Source of the DNA: Rhodobacterales bacterium
Lineage (GTDB): Bacteria > Pseudomonadota > Alphaproteobacteria > Rhodobacterales > Rhodobacteraceae
DNA length: 64,000 nt
Assembly (NCBI GenBank): GCA_021155205.1
Contig: JAJNPS010000048.1
Location: forward strand, 1-64,000
Reading direction: 5' to 3'
Both the position numbers and the translations under genes were made by a program. Below, piece by piece: positions 1 through 8,820 of this stretch. Position 1 is the stretch's first letter. Each line of letters starts with the position of its first letter. The notes below the pieces were generated by a model. The model saw only the letters and a list, made by a program, of their open reading frames with translations, did not search any database and was not told the DNA's origin.

Positions 1-869
1 ACGGGCGGGTCGCGACGCAGGCCCCGTTACGGCATCTCATAACCAATAGATGACGATGGCGGCGAGGGCGCATGCCGAGAGGAACAGGATCGGGCATCGG
101 TCATACCGCGTCGCGACCCTGCGCCAGTCCTTGAGGCGCGCAAACATGTTTTCGATCTTGTGGCGCTTGCGGTAGAGGTCGGCGTCATGGGGAATGGCGG
201 CCTTGCGGCCCTTCCGGGACGGGATGCAGGGCTGAATGTCGCGCTTGATCAATGCGTTGCGGAACCAGTCGGCATCATATCCGCGATCTGCCAGCAGCAC
301 CCTGGCCGGTGGCAGGGACGACAGCAGCGCCCTTGCCCCGATGTAGTCACTGGTCTGCCCGGCGCTCAGATACATGCCGATAGGCCGCCCCCTGGCATCT
401 GTCACCGCGTGCAGTTTCGAGTTCAACCCGCCCTTGGTCCGCCCGATGAACCGCTTGCACCCCCCTTTTTGCCCCGCAGGCTGGACGCCGTGCGATGGGC
501 TTTCAGATGGGTCGCGTCGATCATGATGGTCTCGACATCCTGACCCTCGGCGGCCAGTTCGGTGAGGATGCGCGCGAACACCCCTAACCTGCTCCAGCGC
601 ACCCATCTGTTGTAAAGAGTCTTGGGCGGGCCATAGGCCGCAGGTGCATCCCGCCAGCGCAACCCATTGCGATTGATTAAGATAATCCCGCTCAACACCC
701 GCCGATCATCGACGCGAGGCACCCCGTGCGACAGCGGAAAGAACGGCTTGAGACGCGCCATCTGCGCCTCGGTCAACCAGAACAAATCATCCATGCGACA
801 CCCCCTTGGGGCCGGGAATGAATCAAACCAAGGCGGCGTGCGCAAGAGAATTAACAGGTCCTGACCTTA
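1..869 (-). mobile_element. IS5-family (IS427-like) insertion sequence, left end outside window
   Basis: The element holds one transposase in two overlapping frames on the minus strand. Its right end is placed near 849-869, where an AT-richer stretch containing the small inverted repeat GGTCCTGACC precedes the transposase by about 55 bp, as is usual for IS5 elements. No matching inverted repeat lies in bases 1-36, so the left end is probably just before the window. The exact right boundary and the target duplication are inferred. A separate MITE-like repeat begins six bases further on. Confidence 0.7.
37..794 (-). CDS. IS5 family transposase, made by -1 frameshift of two frames
   Basis: DDE transposase of about 250 residues split over two frames. 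The first frame (423-794, starting MDDLFWLTEAQ) carries the N-terminal IS5 domain and the first catalytic Asp in MIDATHLKAHR. The second frame continues to position 37 with the second Asp in LLADRGYD and the Glu in KRHKIENMFARLKDW, ending VIYWL. The frames join at a run of five A and six G (minus strand, 460-470), read as AAA-AAG-GGG-GGT upstream and CAA-AAA-GGG-GGG downstream, i.e. a -1 slip. Programmed frameshifting here is typical of IS5/IS427 elements. The start at 794 was preferred over an upstream start because it begins the conserved domain. All three catalytic residues are present, so the element may be active. Confidence 0.8.
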
Positions 870-874
870 AACAC

Positions 875-981
875 CTAGAGTCTGTCCGACGCGGTCAGAA
901 GCGTCGGCCATCCCGCCGGTTCCTTGTTGGTCGCCTGTCTTTCGACAAAACCGGATTCCACTTTTGTCGGACAGGCTCTAG
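875..981. repeat. MITE-like element with 16-bp terminal inverted repeats
   Basis: A 107-bp non-coding unit bounded by CTAGAGTCTGTCCGAC at 875-890 and GTCGGACAGGCTCTAG at 966-981, which are inverted repeats with one mismatch. CTAG at each outer end fits the YTAR target duplication of IS5-group elements. It has no coding capacity. Its right end overlaps the TAG stop codon of the MFS gene. A degenerate copy lies at about 12805-12877. Mobility is inferred from structure. Confidence 0.65.
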
Positions 982-2162
982 CGCGGTGCCCGCGCCGGGG
1001 CGGCGGCAATCGCATCGGCCCGCGCACAGACAGGGGCAAGACCCGAGATCACCGCCAGCACCAGACCCAGCGTGATGTAGGTCGGCCGATAGCCCATCTG
1101 TTCGGCAACGAACCCGATCGAGGCGGGCGCGATCAGGATGCCCGCATACCCCACCATCGAAACTGCCGAAATTCCGGCCCCCGGCGGCAGGCCCGGATAG
1201 TTTCCGGCAGCCGAGAAAATTACCGGGATCATGTTGGCGACACCAAGACCGCAGAGCGTGAAGCCGACAATCACGAGCCAAGGGGTTGAAGCCATCGCGG
1301 CGACCAGCAGGCCCGCCATGCCGAGCAGGCCCGACACGCGCAGCGTCGTCACCGCGCCGAACCTGTTGCGCACCCCGTCGCCCAGGAACCGCATCAGCGC
1401 CATCGCCCCGGCAAAGAAGGCAAAGCCAAGGCCCGCGCGGAACGCATCGCCCCCCAGTTCCTCGCGGATATACAAGGCACCCCAGTCCAGCACCGACCCT
1501 TCGGGCACCATGGAGAACAGCGCCATCGCCCCCAGCAGCCACAATCCCCAGACGCGGGGCAAAAGCCGTGTCCGGGGCGCATCCGCGCCTGGCATGGGCT
1601 GCGCCGCCTCGCCCTTCAGGAACCGCCAGGCCAGCGCCAGCAGCACGATGAACGCGCCTGATGCCGCCAGCGCCTGCGCCTCGCGGCTGGTCTGGACCAG
1701 GAGCCAGCTGCCCGCCGATCCGCCGACAAAGCCGCCAAGGCTCCAGAATCCGTGGCTGGAGGACATGATGGCGCGGCCCAGGCGGCGCTCGATCTCGACC
1801 GCGTTGGAATTCATCGACACGTCCATGACGCCGAGAATGCCGCCGAAGAACGCCATCGCCGGGGCCAGCGTCCAGAGATTCGGCGCGAATACGATCAGCG
1901 GCAGGGTCAGCACACCAAGCGAGGCGAACAGCTTGACCATCGGCACCGACCCGTAGCGCGCGATCAGGCGGCCCGCGAACAGCATCGCGCCGACCGCACC
2001 GATGCCGAGGCCCAGGATCAACAAGCCGAGCGTGCTTTCGTCGATGCCATGCCTGGGCAGCAATTCCGGGATCTGCGGGGCCCAGGCGCCCATGGTCATG
2101 CCGTTCGCCGCAAACATCGCGGCCACGGCCCAGCGCCCGCGCCGGGCTTCATCAGTGGTCAT
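978..2162 (-). CDS. MFS transporter
   Basis: Inner-membrane major facilitator of 394 residues with about twelve hydrophobic segments, starting FAANGMTMGAWAPQIPELL. The layout resembles the YbjJ/fucose-permease-like group (GVMDVSMNSNAVEIE, SSSHGFWSLGGFVGG), which suggests a sugar-type or small organic substrate; the substrate cannot be read from sequence. The ATG at 2162 has AAGGAT upstream and was chosen over an in-frame start 96 bases earlier whose extra residues are not membrane-like. The TAG stop lies inside the terminal repeat of the MITE-like element, so the C-terminus (PAPARAPR) may have been shaped by that insertion. No partner genes are adjacent. Confidence 0.85.
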   Translation of the reverse strand: MTTDEARRGRWAVAAMFAANGMTMGAWAPQIPELLPRHGIDESTLGLLILGLGIGAVGAMLFAGRLIARYGSVPMVKLFASLGVLTLPLIVFAPNLWTLAPAMAFFGGILGVMDVSMNSNAVEIERRLGRAIMSSSHGFWSLGGFVGGSAGSWLLVQTSREAQALAASGAFIVLLALAWRFLKGEAAQPMPGADAPRTRLLPRVWGLWLLGAMALFSMVPEGSVLDWGALYIREELGGDAFRAGLGFAFFAGAMALMRFLGDGVRNRFGAVTTLRVSGLLGMAGLLVAAMASTPWLVIVGFTLCGLGVANMIPVIFSAAGNYPGLPPGAGISAVSMVGYAGILIAPASIGFVAEQMGYRPTYITLGLVLAVISGLAPVCARADAIAAAPARAPR

Positions 2163-2289
2163 GGTGACGGATCCTTGTGGTCTGCGCGGCGTTGCGGCGC
2201 CGGTTGCTTTCGTCCTGTTAGCGCCCCCGGCGCAGGGGTGCAAAGGGGTGGCAGTCACCTTTCATGTCTGACCTGAAATCTGGGGCGCG

Positions 2290-4695
2290 TCACGTCCCGC
2301 GCGGCTTGGTGCGGGTCGTCGGATCGGCCATGGTCGGGTCTTCGGGCCAGGGATGGCGCGGATAGCGCCCGCGCATGTCGCGGCGCACATCGGCGTAGCT
2401 GGTCGCCCAGAATCGCGGCAGATCCATCGTCACCTGCAGGGGCTGCTGGCCAGGCGACAACAGCGTGATCCTGAGCGGCAGTCGTTTCGCACCGACCACC
2501 GGATGCACTGTCACCCCGAACATCTCTTGCAGGCGGACAGCAATCGCGGGGGCATCGCCATCATAGTCGATGGGAACGCGGCGGCCGAGCGGGGTTTCGA
2601 ACTGCGCCGGGACGAGGCGGTCAAGCGTTGCGGCCTGATCCCAGGTCAAAAGCCGGCGCAACGGTTCGGCAAGGTCCATGGCGCGCAGATCGGCGGCCCT
2701 GCGCCGCCCGGCAAGGGCAGGCATGAGCCAGTCCGCATGTGCCAGCAGGGCGGTATCCGTGACCTCGGGCCAGGTGTCATCCCGCGCCAGCGCGATGCGC
2801 GCGCGCAGGCGCCGCGCAGGTTCGCTCCATGTCAGACCGATCTCGCGCAGGCCGTCCAGCGCCGCGCGGGCCATGGCATCAGCGTCGGGGCTGGCCAAGG
2901 GCCGGTCATCCAGCACCAGCGCGCCAAAAACCTCTTGTCGCCGCGCGATCACCCTTGCCTCGCGGCGGGACCATGCGACGACATCACGCGCGCCGATCCG
3001 GTTGCCGTAAAGCCCCCGCAACCCGGCATCCGTAAGCGCAATCGCCTGCCGCACTGTCGCCTCGCGCGGGTCGCCGTCCAGGTCGGTCGCGACGATCAGC
3101 CGCGCGGATGCAAGCGGCGCGCCGGGGTCCATCACCGCGCCTTTGCCGCCCGACAGAACCCAGCGCGGCGCATCGCCGTCGCGGCGCAGCCCGATCCGGT
3201 CAGGATAGGCAAGCGCCGCCGCCTCGGCCGCCGAAAGCCCCGCGTTCCCCTTGGGCACCAGCGTCGCCAGCCGCCGGGCCTCGGCCTTGATGCGCTGGAT
3301 CGTGGCGGGATCGCCTGTCCCGCGACCCGCGACCGCACGCAGCCGCGCCTCAAGATCGGGCGGCGCACCGCGCAGGGGATCGCGTTCGGCCAGCACCGCC
3401 GCCAGCACCGCCGCCCCCGGCCCTGCACGCTGCAGCATGTGGCCCAGACGCGGATGCAGGGGCAGTGCCGCAAGCGCGCGCCCATGGTCCGTGATGCGGC
3501 CCTGCGGGTCCAGCGCGTCCAGCCCGATCAGCAGCGCCCGCGCCTCGGCCATGGCCCCCGCATGGGGCGGCGTCAGGAAGGGCAGGTCCGACCCTCCCCA
3601 AAGCGCCAGTTCCAGCGCGAGGCCGGTCAGATCGCCCACCGCAATCTCGGGCGGGGGAAAGGCCGCCAGAGCGCCCTCCTCGCCCCTGGTCCAGAACCGA
3701 TAGCAAACGCCCGGCCCGACGCGACCCGCGCGGCCCCGGCGCTGTTCCGCCTCGGCCCGCGTCACGCGCTCTGTCACCAGCCGTGCCATGCCCGAGGCAG
3801 GGTCGAACCGAGACCGCCTTGCGCGGCCGCCGTCGACGACCACGGCGATATCGGGGATCGTCAGCGAGGTTTCCGCGATGGATGTGGCCAGCACCAGCTT
3901 GCGCCCCCGTACCGGCCCCAGGACCGCCGCCTGCGCCGCGAAATCCATAGCGCCATAAAGCGGCATCACCTGCGTATCCGGCAGATCGCCCAGCGACGCC
4001 GCCACCCGCCGGATTTCCCCTTCGCCCGGCAGAAAGACAAGGATGCCGCCCGCAGCCTCGTCCCAGGCTTGCCGGACCAGCGCCGCCACCCCGGCCTCAT
4101 ACCGCAGCGATGCATCCGCGCTGCGCGCCAGCCAGTGTGTCTCGACCGGATAGGCCCGCCCCGTGCCGGTGATCAGGGGCGCATCGCCCATCAGCGCCGC
4201 CACCGGGGCGGCATCCAGCGTTGCCGACATCACCAGAAGCCTGAGATCCTCGCGCAGGGCGCCCCGCACCTCAAGACACAGCGCCAGCCCCAGATCGGCC
4301 GCCAGACTGCGTTCATGATATTCGTCAAAGATCACCAGCCCGACGCCTGACAGGCCCGGGTCGGACTGGATCATCCGGGTCAGGATGCCTTCGGTCACGA
4401 TCTCGATCCGGGTTCGCGCCGACACCCGTCCCTCGCCCCTTATGCGATAGCCCACGGTCTGACCCACGGCCTCGCCCAGCGCCCCGGCCATCCGTTCGGC
4501 CGCCGCACGGGCCGCCAGACGCCGGGGTTCCAGCATCACGATGCGCCCCTCGATCAGGCCGGATGCCAAAAGGTCCAGCGGCACCTGCGTCGTCTTTCCC
4601 GCCCCCGGCGGCGCCTGCAGCACCGCCATGCCCCGCGCGGCGATGGCGGCGCGCAGGTCGGGCAGAACCTTGGAGATGGGCAGGTCGGGCTGCAT
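2290..4695 (-). CDS. hrpB: ATP-dependent RNA helicase HrpB
   Basis: DEAH-type superfamily 2 helicase of 801 residues, close to the usual HrpB length. Walker A APPGAGKTTQ lies near residue 30, the DEAH-box variant DEYHERS near 125, SAT in VMSATLDA, and motif VI in QRRGRAGRVGPG. The C-terminal part carries the HrpB-specific region (WATSYADVRRDMRGRYPRHPWPEDP). The ATG at 4695 puts the helicase core at the normal distance; longer in-frame starts overlap the gcrA promoter and gcrA itself. The cellular role of HrpB is not well defined in any species. Transcribed divergently from gcrA. Confidence 0.93.
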   Translation of the reverse strand: MQPDLPISKVLPDLRAAIAARGMAVLQAPPGAGKTTQVPLDLLASGLIEGRIVMLEPRRLAARAAAERMAGALGEAVGQTVGYRIRGEGRVSARTRIEIVTEGILTRMIQSDPGLSGVGLVIFDEYHERSLAADLGLALCLEVRGALREDLRLLVMSATLDAAPVAALMGDAPLITGTGRAYPVETHWLARSADASLRYEAGVAALVRQAWDEAAGGILVFLPGEGEIRRVAASLGDLPDTQVMPLYGAMDFAAQAAVLGPVRGRKLVLATSIAETSLTIPDIAVVVDGGRARRSRFDPASGMARLVTERVTRAEAEQRRGRAGRVGPGVCYRFWTRGEEGALAAFPPPEIAVGDLTGLALELALWGGSDLPFLTPPHAGAMAEARALLIGLDALDPQGRITDHGRALAALPLHPRLGHMLQRAGPGAAVLAAVLAERDPLRGAPPDLEARLRAVAGRGTGDPATIQRIKAEARRLATLVPKGNAGLSAAEAAALAYPDRIGLRRDGDAPRWVLSGGKGAVMDPGAPLASARLIVATDLDGDPREATVRQAIALTDAGLRGLYGNRIGARDVVAWSRREARVIARRQEVFGALVLDDRPLASPDADAMARAALDGLREIGLTWSEPARRLRARIALARDDTWPEVTDTALLAHADWLMPALAGRRRAADLRAMDLAEPLRRLLTWDQAATLDRLVPAQFETPLGRRVPIDYDGDAPAIAVRLQEMFGVTVHPVVGAKRLPLRITLLSPGQQPLQVTMDLPRFWATSYADVRRDMRGRYPRHPWPEDPTMADPTTRTKPRGT

Positions 4696-4836
4696 GGCGG
4701 CGGTTATCGCCAATGCCCCGTTCCTGTGCCAGCAGGAATTCCCCATGGCCTGACTTGATCTTGGGCGACGCGCCTTGTATCCCTCCGCGCGCTGTCTAGA
4801 ATAGGCAGGCCACGCCCGAACGGAGCACCCCCACCC

Positions 4837-5454
4837 ATGTCCTGGACCGACGAGCGCGTCGAGACGCTGAAACGCATGTGGACCGAAGGCCAGTCGGCCA
4901 GCCAGATTGCCAAGGAACTGGGCGGTGTCACGCGCAATGCGGTGATCGGCAAGGTGCATCGCCTGGGCCTGTCGAACCGCGTCACCGGGGCCGGGCAGGG
5001 CGACGAGGGCGATGACGAGGTGGTCGACATCGCCGCCGGCACGGCGCGCAAGCCCGAGGCGGCACGCCCCGCCGCCACTGCAGAGGCCCCGGCCGCGCGC
5101 GCCGAACCATCACCCCGCGCGCCCGAACGCAGTGCCCCCGCCGCCGTCGGCAACGTGACCCCCCTGCCCCTGCGAAAGGCCATCGTGCCCGCAGGACAGC
5201 CGCTGCCGCCGCAACCGTCTTTGAACGAGATCAGCCCCGAGGCCCTGGCCTCGGTGCGCGAGGTGGAAAAGCGCGCCAAGAAACTGACCCTGATGGAACT
5301 GACCGAGCGGACCTGCAAATGGCCCATCGGCGACCCTGCCACGGATGATTTCTGGTTCTGCGGACTGCCCTCGGTCGCGGGCAAACCCTATTGCGAGGCG
5401 CATGTCGGCGTCGCATTCCAGCCGATGAGTGCCCGGCGCGACCGGCGGCGCTGA
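4837..5454 (+). CDS. gcrA: GcrA cell cycle regulator
   Basis: 205-residue alphaproteobacterial transcription factor that acts with sigma70 RNA polymerase at promoters methylated by CcrM (known for Caulobacter). The N-terminal helix-turn-helix starts MSWTDERVETLKRMW and continues QIAKELGG and AVIGKVHRLGLSNR. A long Ala/Pro/Glu linker (about residues 55-125) leads to a C-terminal domain with CKWPIGDP, FWFCGLP and YCEAHVGVAFQP, whose cysteines and histidine are conserved in the family. A terminator follows directly. In Rhodobacterales GcrA has been linked to motility and gene-transfer functions as well as the cell cycle; that is not visible here. Confidence 0.95.
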   Translation: MSWTDERVETLKRMWTEGQSASQIAKELGGVTRNAVIGKVHRLGLSNRVTGAGQGDEGDDEVVDIAAGTARKPEAARPAATAEAPAARAEPSPRAPERSAPAAVGNVTPLPLRKAIVPAGQPLPPQPSLNEISPEALASVREVEKRAKKLTLMELTERTCKWPIGDPATDDFWFCGLPSVAGKPYCEAHVGVAFQPMSARRDRRR

Positions 5455-5463
5455 TCCAGGTTT

Positions 5464-5500
5464 CTTCGACGAACCTTGCAGAATCCGTCGAAGGATTTTT
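5464..5500 (+). terminator. Rho-independent terminator of gcrA
   Basis: Perfect 8-bp stem CTTCGACG/CGTCGAAG with a 14-base loop, followed by GATTTTT. It starts nine bases after the gcrA stop and ends just before the stop of the convergent AsmA gene. Confidence 0.75.
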
Positions 5501-5501
5501 C

Positions 5502-7508
5502 CTACTCGCCCGCCACCGGCGCTTCGGGGTTGCCGAGCAGATCCTGCAGCAGCCGTTGCGCCTCGGCATCAATGACTTCTTGCGCGCGGCGTCGGGCGGC
5601 CTCTTCGAGGTCCTCGCCAGGCGCGGTCTCGATGCCCAACTGATCCTGCAGGCGGGCCTTGGCCTCGTCTTCCAGCCGTTTGGCCTCGGCCCTTGCGCGT
5701 TCTTCCAGTTGCCTTGCCTCTTCTGCCATCCGCTCGCGCGCGATGCTTTCCAGGTCCAGCCGGAATTTCGGATCTTCCCAGGTGCCGGTGATCAGCAGGG
5801 GCACCATCACGCCACCCGACCCGTCCGCGTTGGTCAGGGCGGTGGGGCGCAAGCGGTAGTCGAGCGTCCGCGCACCGATGTTGACCTGACCCTGACCTGT
5901 CGCGGTCAGATCCGGCCCCGTCAAGGCAAGGTCGTCGTTGCGAAGGACACCACCCTCAATTGCAAAGCCCGCCGTCAGGGCGTCAAACGTGGTCGCCTGC
6001 CCGTCGCCCACATAGCCCGCATCCAGCGTGCGCAACATGCCCGGCACATCGAGGCCGCGCACCTCGCCCCGCATCACCGACAAGGCGCCGCTGCCCGACA
6101 GGCTTTGCATCAGCGCGGCCTCGGTGTCGCCCACGCCCAGAACATCCAGTGTCAGATCGCCGGTGCCGACCAGCCGGTCATAGCCGGTGACAGCCTTCAG
6201 CAGGGGTTGCAGGTCAAGCCCGACAAAGGACAGGTTGGCGCGCATTGACAGCCCGTCGCGCCCGTTCACCACAACCCTGCCGGCAATGTCGCCGCCATAG
6301 GCCTTCATCTCGGCGATGTCGGCCACGGCGCGCGCGCGGTCCATCACCAGACGCAGGCGAGTGGCACCCAGCGTCACATCGCGGTATGTCAACCCGGACA
6401 GGGTCAGTCCGACATCGGCATCCATCGCGCCAAGGCCGCTGACGTCGATCGGTTCGGTTGACCAGCCTGGAGCGGTCGTTGCACCCTCGCCAGCCGACGA
6501 AACGCCGGCGGCAGAAAATGTGATCTGATCGCCCGCGAGTTGTGCCGTCAACTTCGGACGTTCGCCGCCAAAGGCAAAATCGGCAGCACCAGTCACCCGG
6601 TTGCCGTCAAGGTCCAGCACAGCCTCGCGCAGAAACACCCCGCCATCGGGGGCCAGCGTGATCGCGCCGTTCACCACCACCGACCGTGCGCCAAGCCCGT
6701 CGGGCAGGGCCGGAGCCGCAGTCCCTGCGAGGGCCGCCAGGGTTTTCAGGTCCGCAAGATCGGCCTGCAACTGCCCCTCGGCCTGCAGGGGCTGCGTCCC
6801 CGCCCGACCGTCAAAGCTGACCGATGCCGCACCTGCCTTCAGCGCAAGCGTCAGGGGCACGACGCGGCCGGCGACAAGATCGGAAAAGACCGCCGCCTGC
6901 GCCGACAGGTCCACCGTCTGACCGTTGATCCGGCCCGTCGCGTCCAGTTGCAGCGGGCCTGTCCAGGCGGGACTGGTGGCGGACAGATCGAGACCCTCGA
7001 TGGTCCAGCGCTGATTGGCGGCGCGATCAAGATAGGTCAGCGTCGCATCCTTGAGAACCAGCCGGTCAAAGGTGAAGGGTGCATCGACGCCGGGCGTAGC
7101 GGGTGTCAGCGTGCCACCAGCCTTGCCGCCAAAGACCCAGTTTTCCTGACCGTCAGCCCCGCGTTCCAGGATCAGGCGGGGGCGCATCGCCTCCAGTCCG
7201 GTGATGCGCAACTCGCCCCCGAAAAGACCCGCAAGATTGACGCCGATCTGCAGGGCGTCGGCCTCAAGCATCGGCCCTGCATCCGACCAGGGCGCGTTGG
7301 CGATGGTCACGGGGCCGGTGCGCACGCCAAGATCGGGCCAGAAACTGGGCCGCACCGCCCCCTCGATCTGCAACTGCCGCCCGGTCAACTGGGTGAACTG
7401 CCGCGCCGCCGCATCCGCAACGCGTTCGGCAGGGATCAAGAGGACACCGATCACCGCCAACACCGCAAAGACCAGCAGCGCCCCGGCCAGACGCAAGATC
7501 ACGCGCAT
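5502..7508 (-). CDS. AsmA family protein
   Basis: 668-residue envelope protein. An N-terminal membrane anchor (MRVILRLAGALLVFAVLAV) is followed by the AsmA domain (ARQFTQLTGRQLQIEG, PSFWPDLGVRTGPVTIANAPW) and long beta-rich repeats. The C-terminal AsmA-like region (GTGDLTLDVLG, LSGSGALSVMRGEVRGLDVPG, YRLRPTAL) ends in an Arg/Glu/Ala-rich helix (about residues 605-668). AsmA-like proteins are thought to bridge the periplasm and move phospholipids to the outer membrane; this is family knowledge. The ATG at 7508 has GGGGGGC just upstream and places the anchor at the N-terminus. Convergent with gcrA. Confidence 0.88.
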   Translation of the reverse strand: MRVILRLAGALLVFAVLAVIGVLLIPAERVADAAARQFTQLTGRQLQIEGAVRPSFWPDLGVRTGPVTIANAPWSDAGPMLEADALQIGVNLAGLFGGELRITGLEAMRPRLILERGADGQENWVFGGKAGGTLTPATPGVDAPFTFDRLVLKDATLTYLDRAANQRWTIEGLDLSATSPAWTGPLQLDATGRINGQTVDLSAQAAVFSDLVAGRVVPLTLALKAGAASVSFDGRAGTQPLQAEGQLQADLADLKTLAALAGTAAPALPDGLGARSVVVNGAITLAPDGGVFLREAVLDLDGNRVTGAADFAFGGERPKLTAQLAGDQITFSAAGVSSAGEGATTAPGWSTEPIDVSGLGAMDADVGLTLSGLTYRDVTLGATRLRLVMDRARAVADIAEMKAYGGDIAGRVVVNGRDGLSMRANLSFVGLDLQPLLKAVTGYDRLVGTGDLTLDVLGVGDTEAALMQSLSGSGALSVMRGEVRGLDVPGMLRTLDAGYVGDGQATTFDALTAGFAIEGGVLRNDDLALTGPDLTATGQGQVNIGARTLDYRLRPTALTNADGSGGVMVPLLITGTWEDPKFRLDLESIARERMAEEARQLEERARAEAKRLEDEAKARLQDQLGIETAPGEDLEEAARRRAQEVIDAEAQRLLQDLLGNPEAPVAGE

Positions 7509-7792
7509 CGCAGCCCCCCTTACCACTATGGATGGGCAAGAGTTTAGGCGGGACGGGGGTTTGTCGCAAGGCGGGTTTGACGGACGTGACAATGGCGGTG
7601 GCGCGACGACCAGCAGGCTGCACCCAGCTTGTCCCATGCGCAGTCGTCATCGCCTTGACGCAGAATGTCGCAGGTCGGATCATCCCGCCCGATCTGGGGG
7701 AACCCATCGCTGCGCCAAGGGTTCCTGTTGCAAGGCGATGCACTTCAGGCCAGCACGGCGGGGCGTATCCTTTGACATGAAAGGACGAATCT

Positions 7793-8626
7793 ATGAAGCT
7801 TGACCTTAGACTGCTGGGCGCTTCGGCGCTGGCGCTGATGATCGGTGACACTGGCGCAATCGCGCAGACGACCATCACAGGCATTCGCGACATCAATGAA
7901 AACATCGACGACCTTGAACGCGATGCCCGCCGGAATGTCGACCGCGGCAACGATCAGTACCGCTTTGGGAACCCAGAGTACCGCGAAGGTCTGTCAGGGT
8001 CGGCGTCGCTCGGCTATAGTGGGGCTACCGGCAACACCGACAGCAGCGAGTTTTCGCTGGGGGCCCGGTTGCGCAGCGCTTCGGGCCCGTTCGTACAGAC
8101 CATCGGAGTCTTGCTGGAGTTCAGCGAAACCAACGGCACGAAAAGCAAAGAGGAGGTATTCGGCGTCTATGATGCCAATTACTATTTCAACAACAGCCTT
8201 TACGGCTTTGTTCTCGGCCGCGTTTCAACCGATGGACTTGCAAATGCACTGGGTCAAACTGCGACCGATGCGTTCGTGGGTGTAGGTCCGGGCTACCGGA
8301 TCATCAACACCGACCAGGCAAGCTGGCGGGTGCAGGCTGGTGTCGGGGTGAGTTACCTGAAAGACGGTCTGGACAACGAAACCACGGAAATTGGCTATGT
8401 CGCATCGTCGCGGTTCTACTACCGCTTTGGCGAGTCGATCTTTGCGACGATGGACACCGACATCCTGAAATCTGACTCGGCGTTGCGCGTGAACAACGAT
8501 CTTGGCCTGAACTTCCAGGTCTCGGATGCCTTTGCAACCCGGGTCAGCTATCTGACCGAATACAACGACAGCCGTGCGATCGAGACGGACAACAAGTTGG
8601 GCGTCTCGCTCGTTTACGGTTTCTGA
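7793..8626 (+). CDS. DUF481 family outer-membrane beta-barrel protein
   Basis: 277 residues with a signal peptide (about residues 1-25, ending AIA before QTTITG) and a DUF481 barrel: alternating beta strands such as GSASLGYSGATGNTDSSEFSLG, GVGPGYRI and GVGVSYL, and a C-terminal aromatic (VYGF), the usual outer-membrane signature. The family includes YdiY, called salt-induced outer-membrane protein. An excellent AAAGGA lies nine bases upstream. Monocistronic: its own terminator follows after about 70 bases. Function in the cell is not known. Confidence 0.85.
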   Translation: MKLDLRLLGASALALMIGDTGAIAQTTITGIRDINENIDDLERDARRNVDRGNDQYRFGNPEYREGLSGSASLGYSGATGNTDSSEFSLGARLRSASGPFVQTIGVLLEFSETNGTKSKEEVFGVYDANYYFNNSLYGFVLGRVSTDGLANALGQTATDAFVGVGPGYRIINTDQASWRVQAGVGVSYLKDGLDNETTEIGYVASSRFYYRFGESIFATMDTDILKSDSALRVNNDLGLNFQVSDAFATRVSYLTEYNDSRAIETDNKLGVSLVYGF

Positions 8627-8695
8627 GACGTAGGTGCGCAGGGGTCGGGAATGGCCAAGGCGCGCCTATGACGACCTTAAGACCCTTTTCATGAA

Positions 8696-8726
8696 CCGGG
8701 GCGGGGCAACCCGCCCCGTTTTTTTC
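8696..8726 (+). terminator. Rho-independent terminator after DUF481 gene
   Basis: Stem CGGGGCGGG/CCCGCCCCG with a GCAA tetraloop and a run of seven T. Confidence 0.88.
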
Positions 8727-8820
8727 GCTTGGCGCGGGTAGACAGCCCATCCGCGCCAGGCCTTGAAGATGGCGCGGACATATCTACCCATGGCCGGAAA
8801 ATGCCCCTATACCGCGCCCT

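Noticed and set aside
2353..4350. 665-codon plus-strand open frame
   Set aside because: Antisense shadow of hrpB, arising from GC-rich codon bias; it lacks any recognisable domain and start signal.
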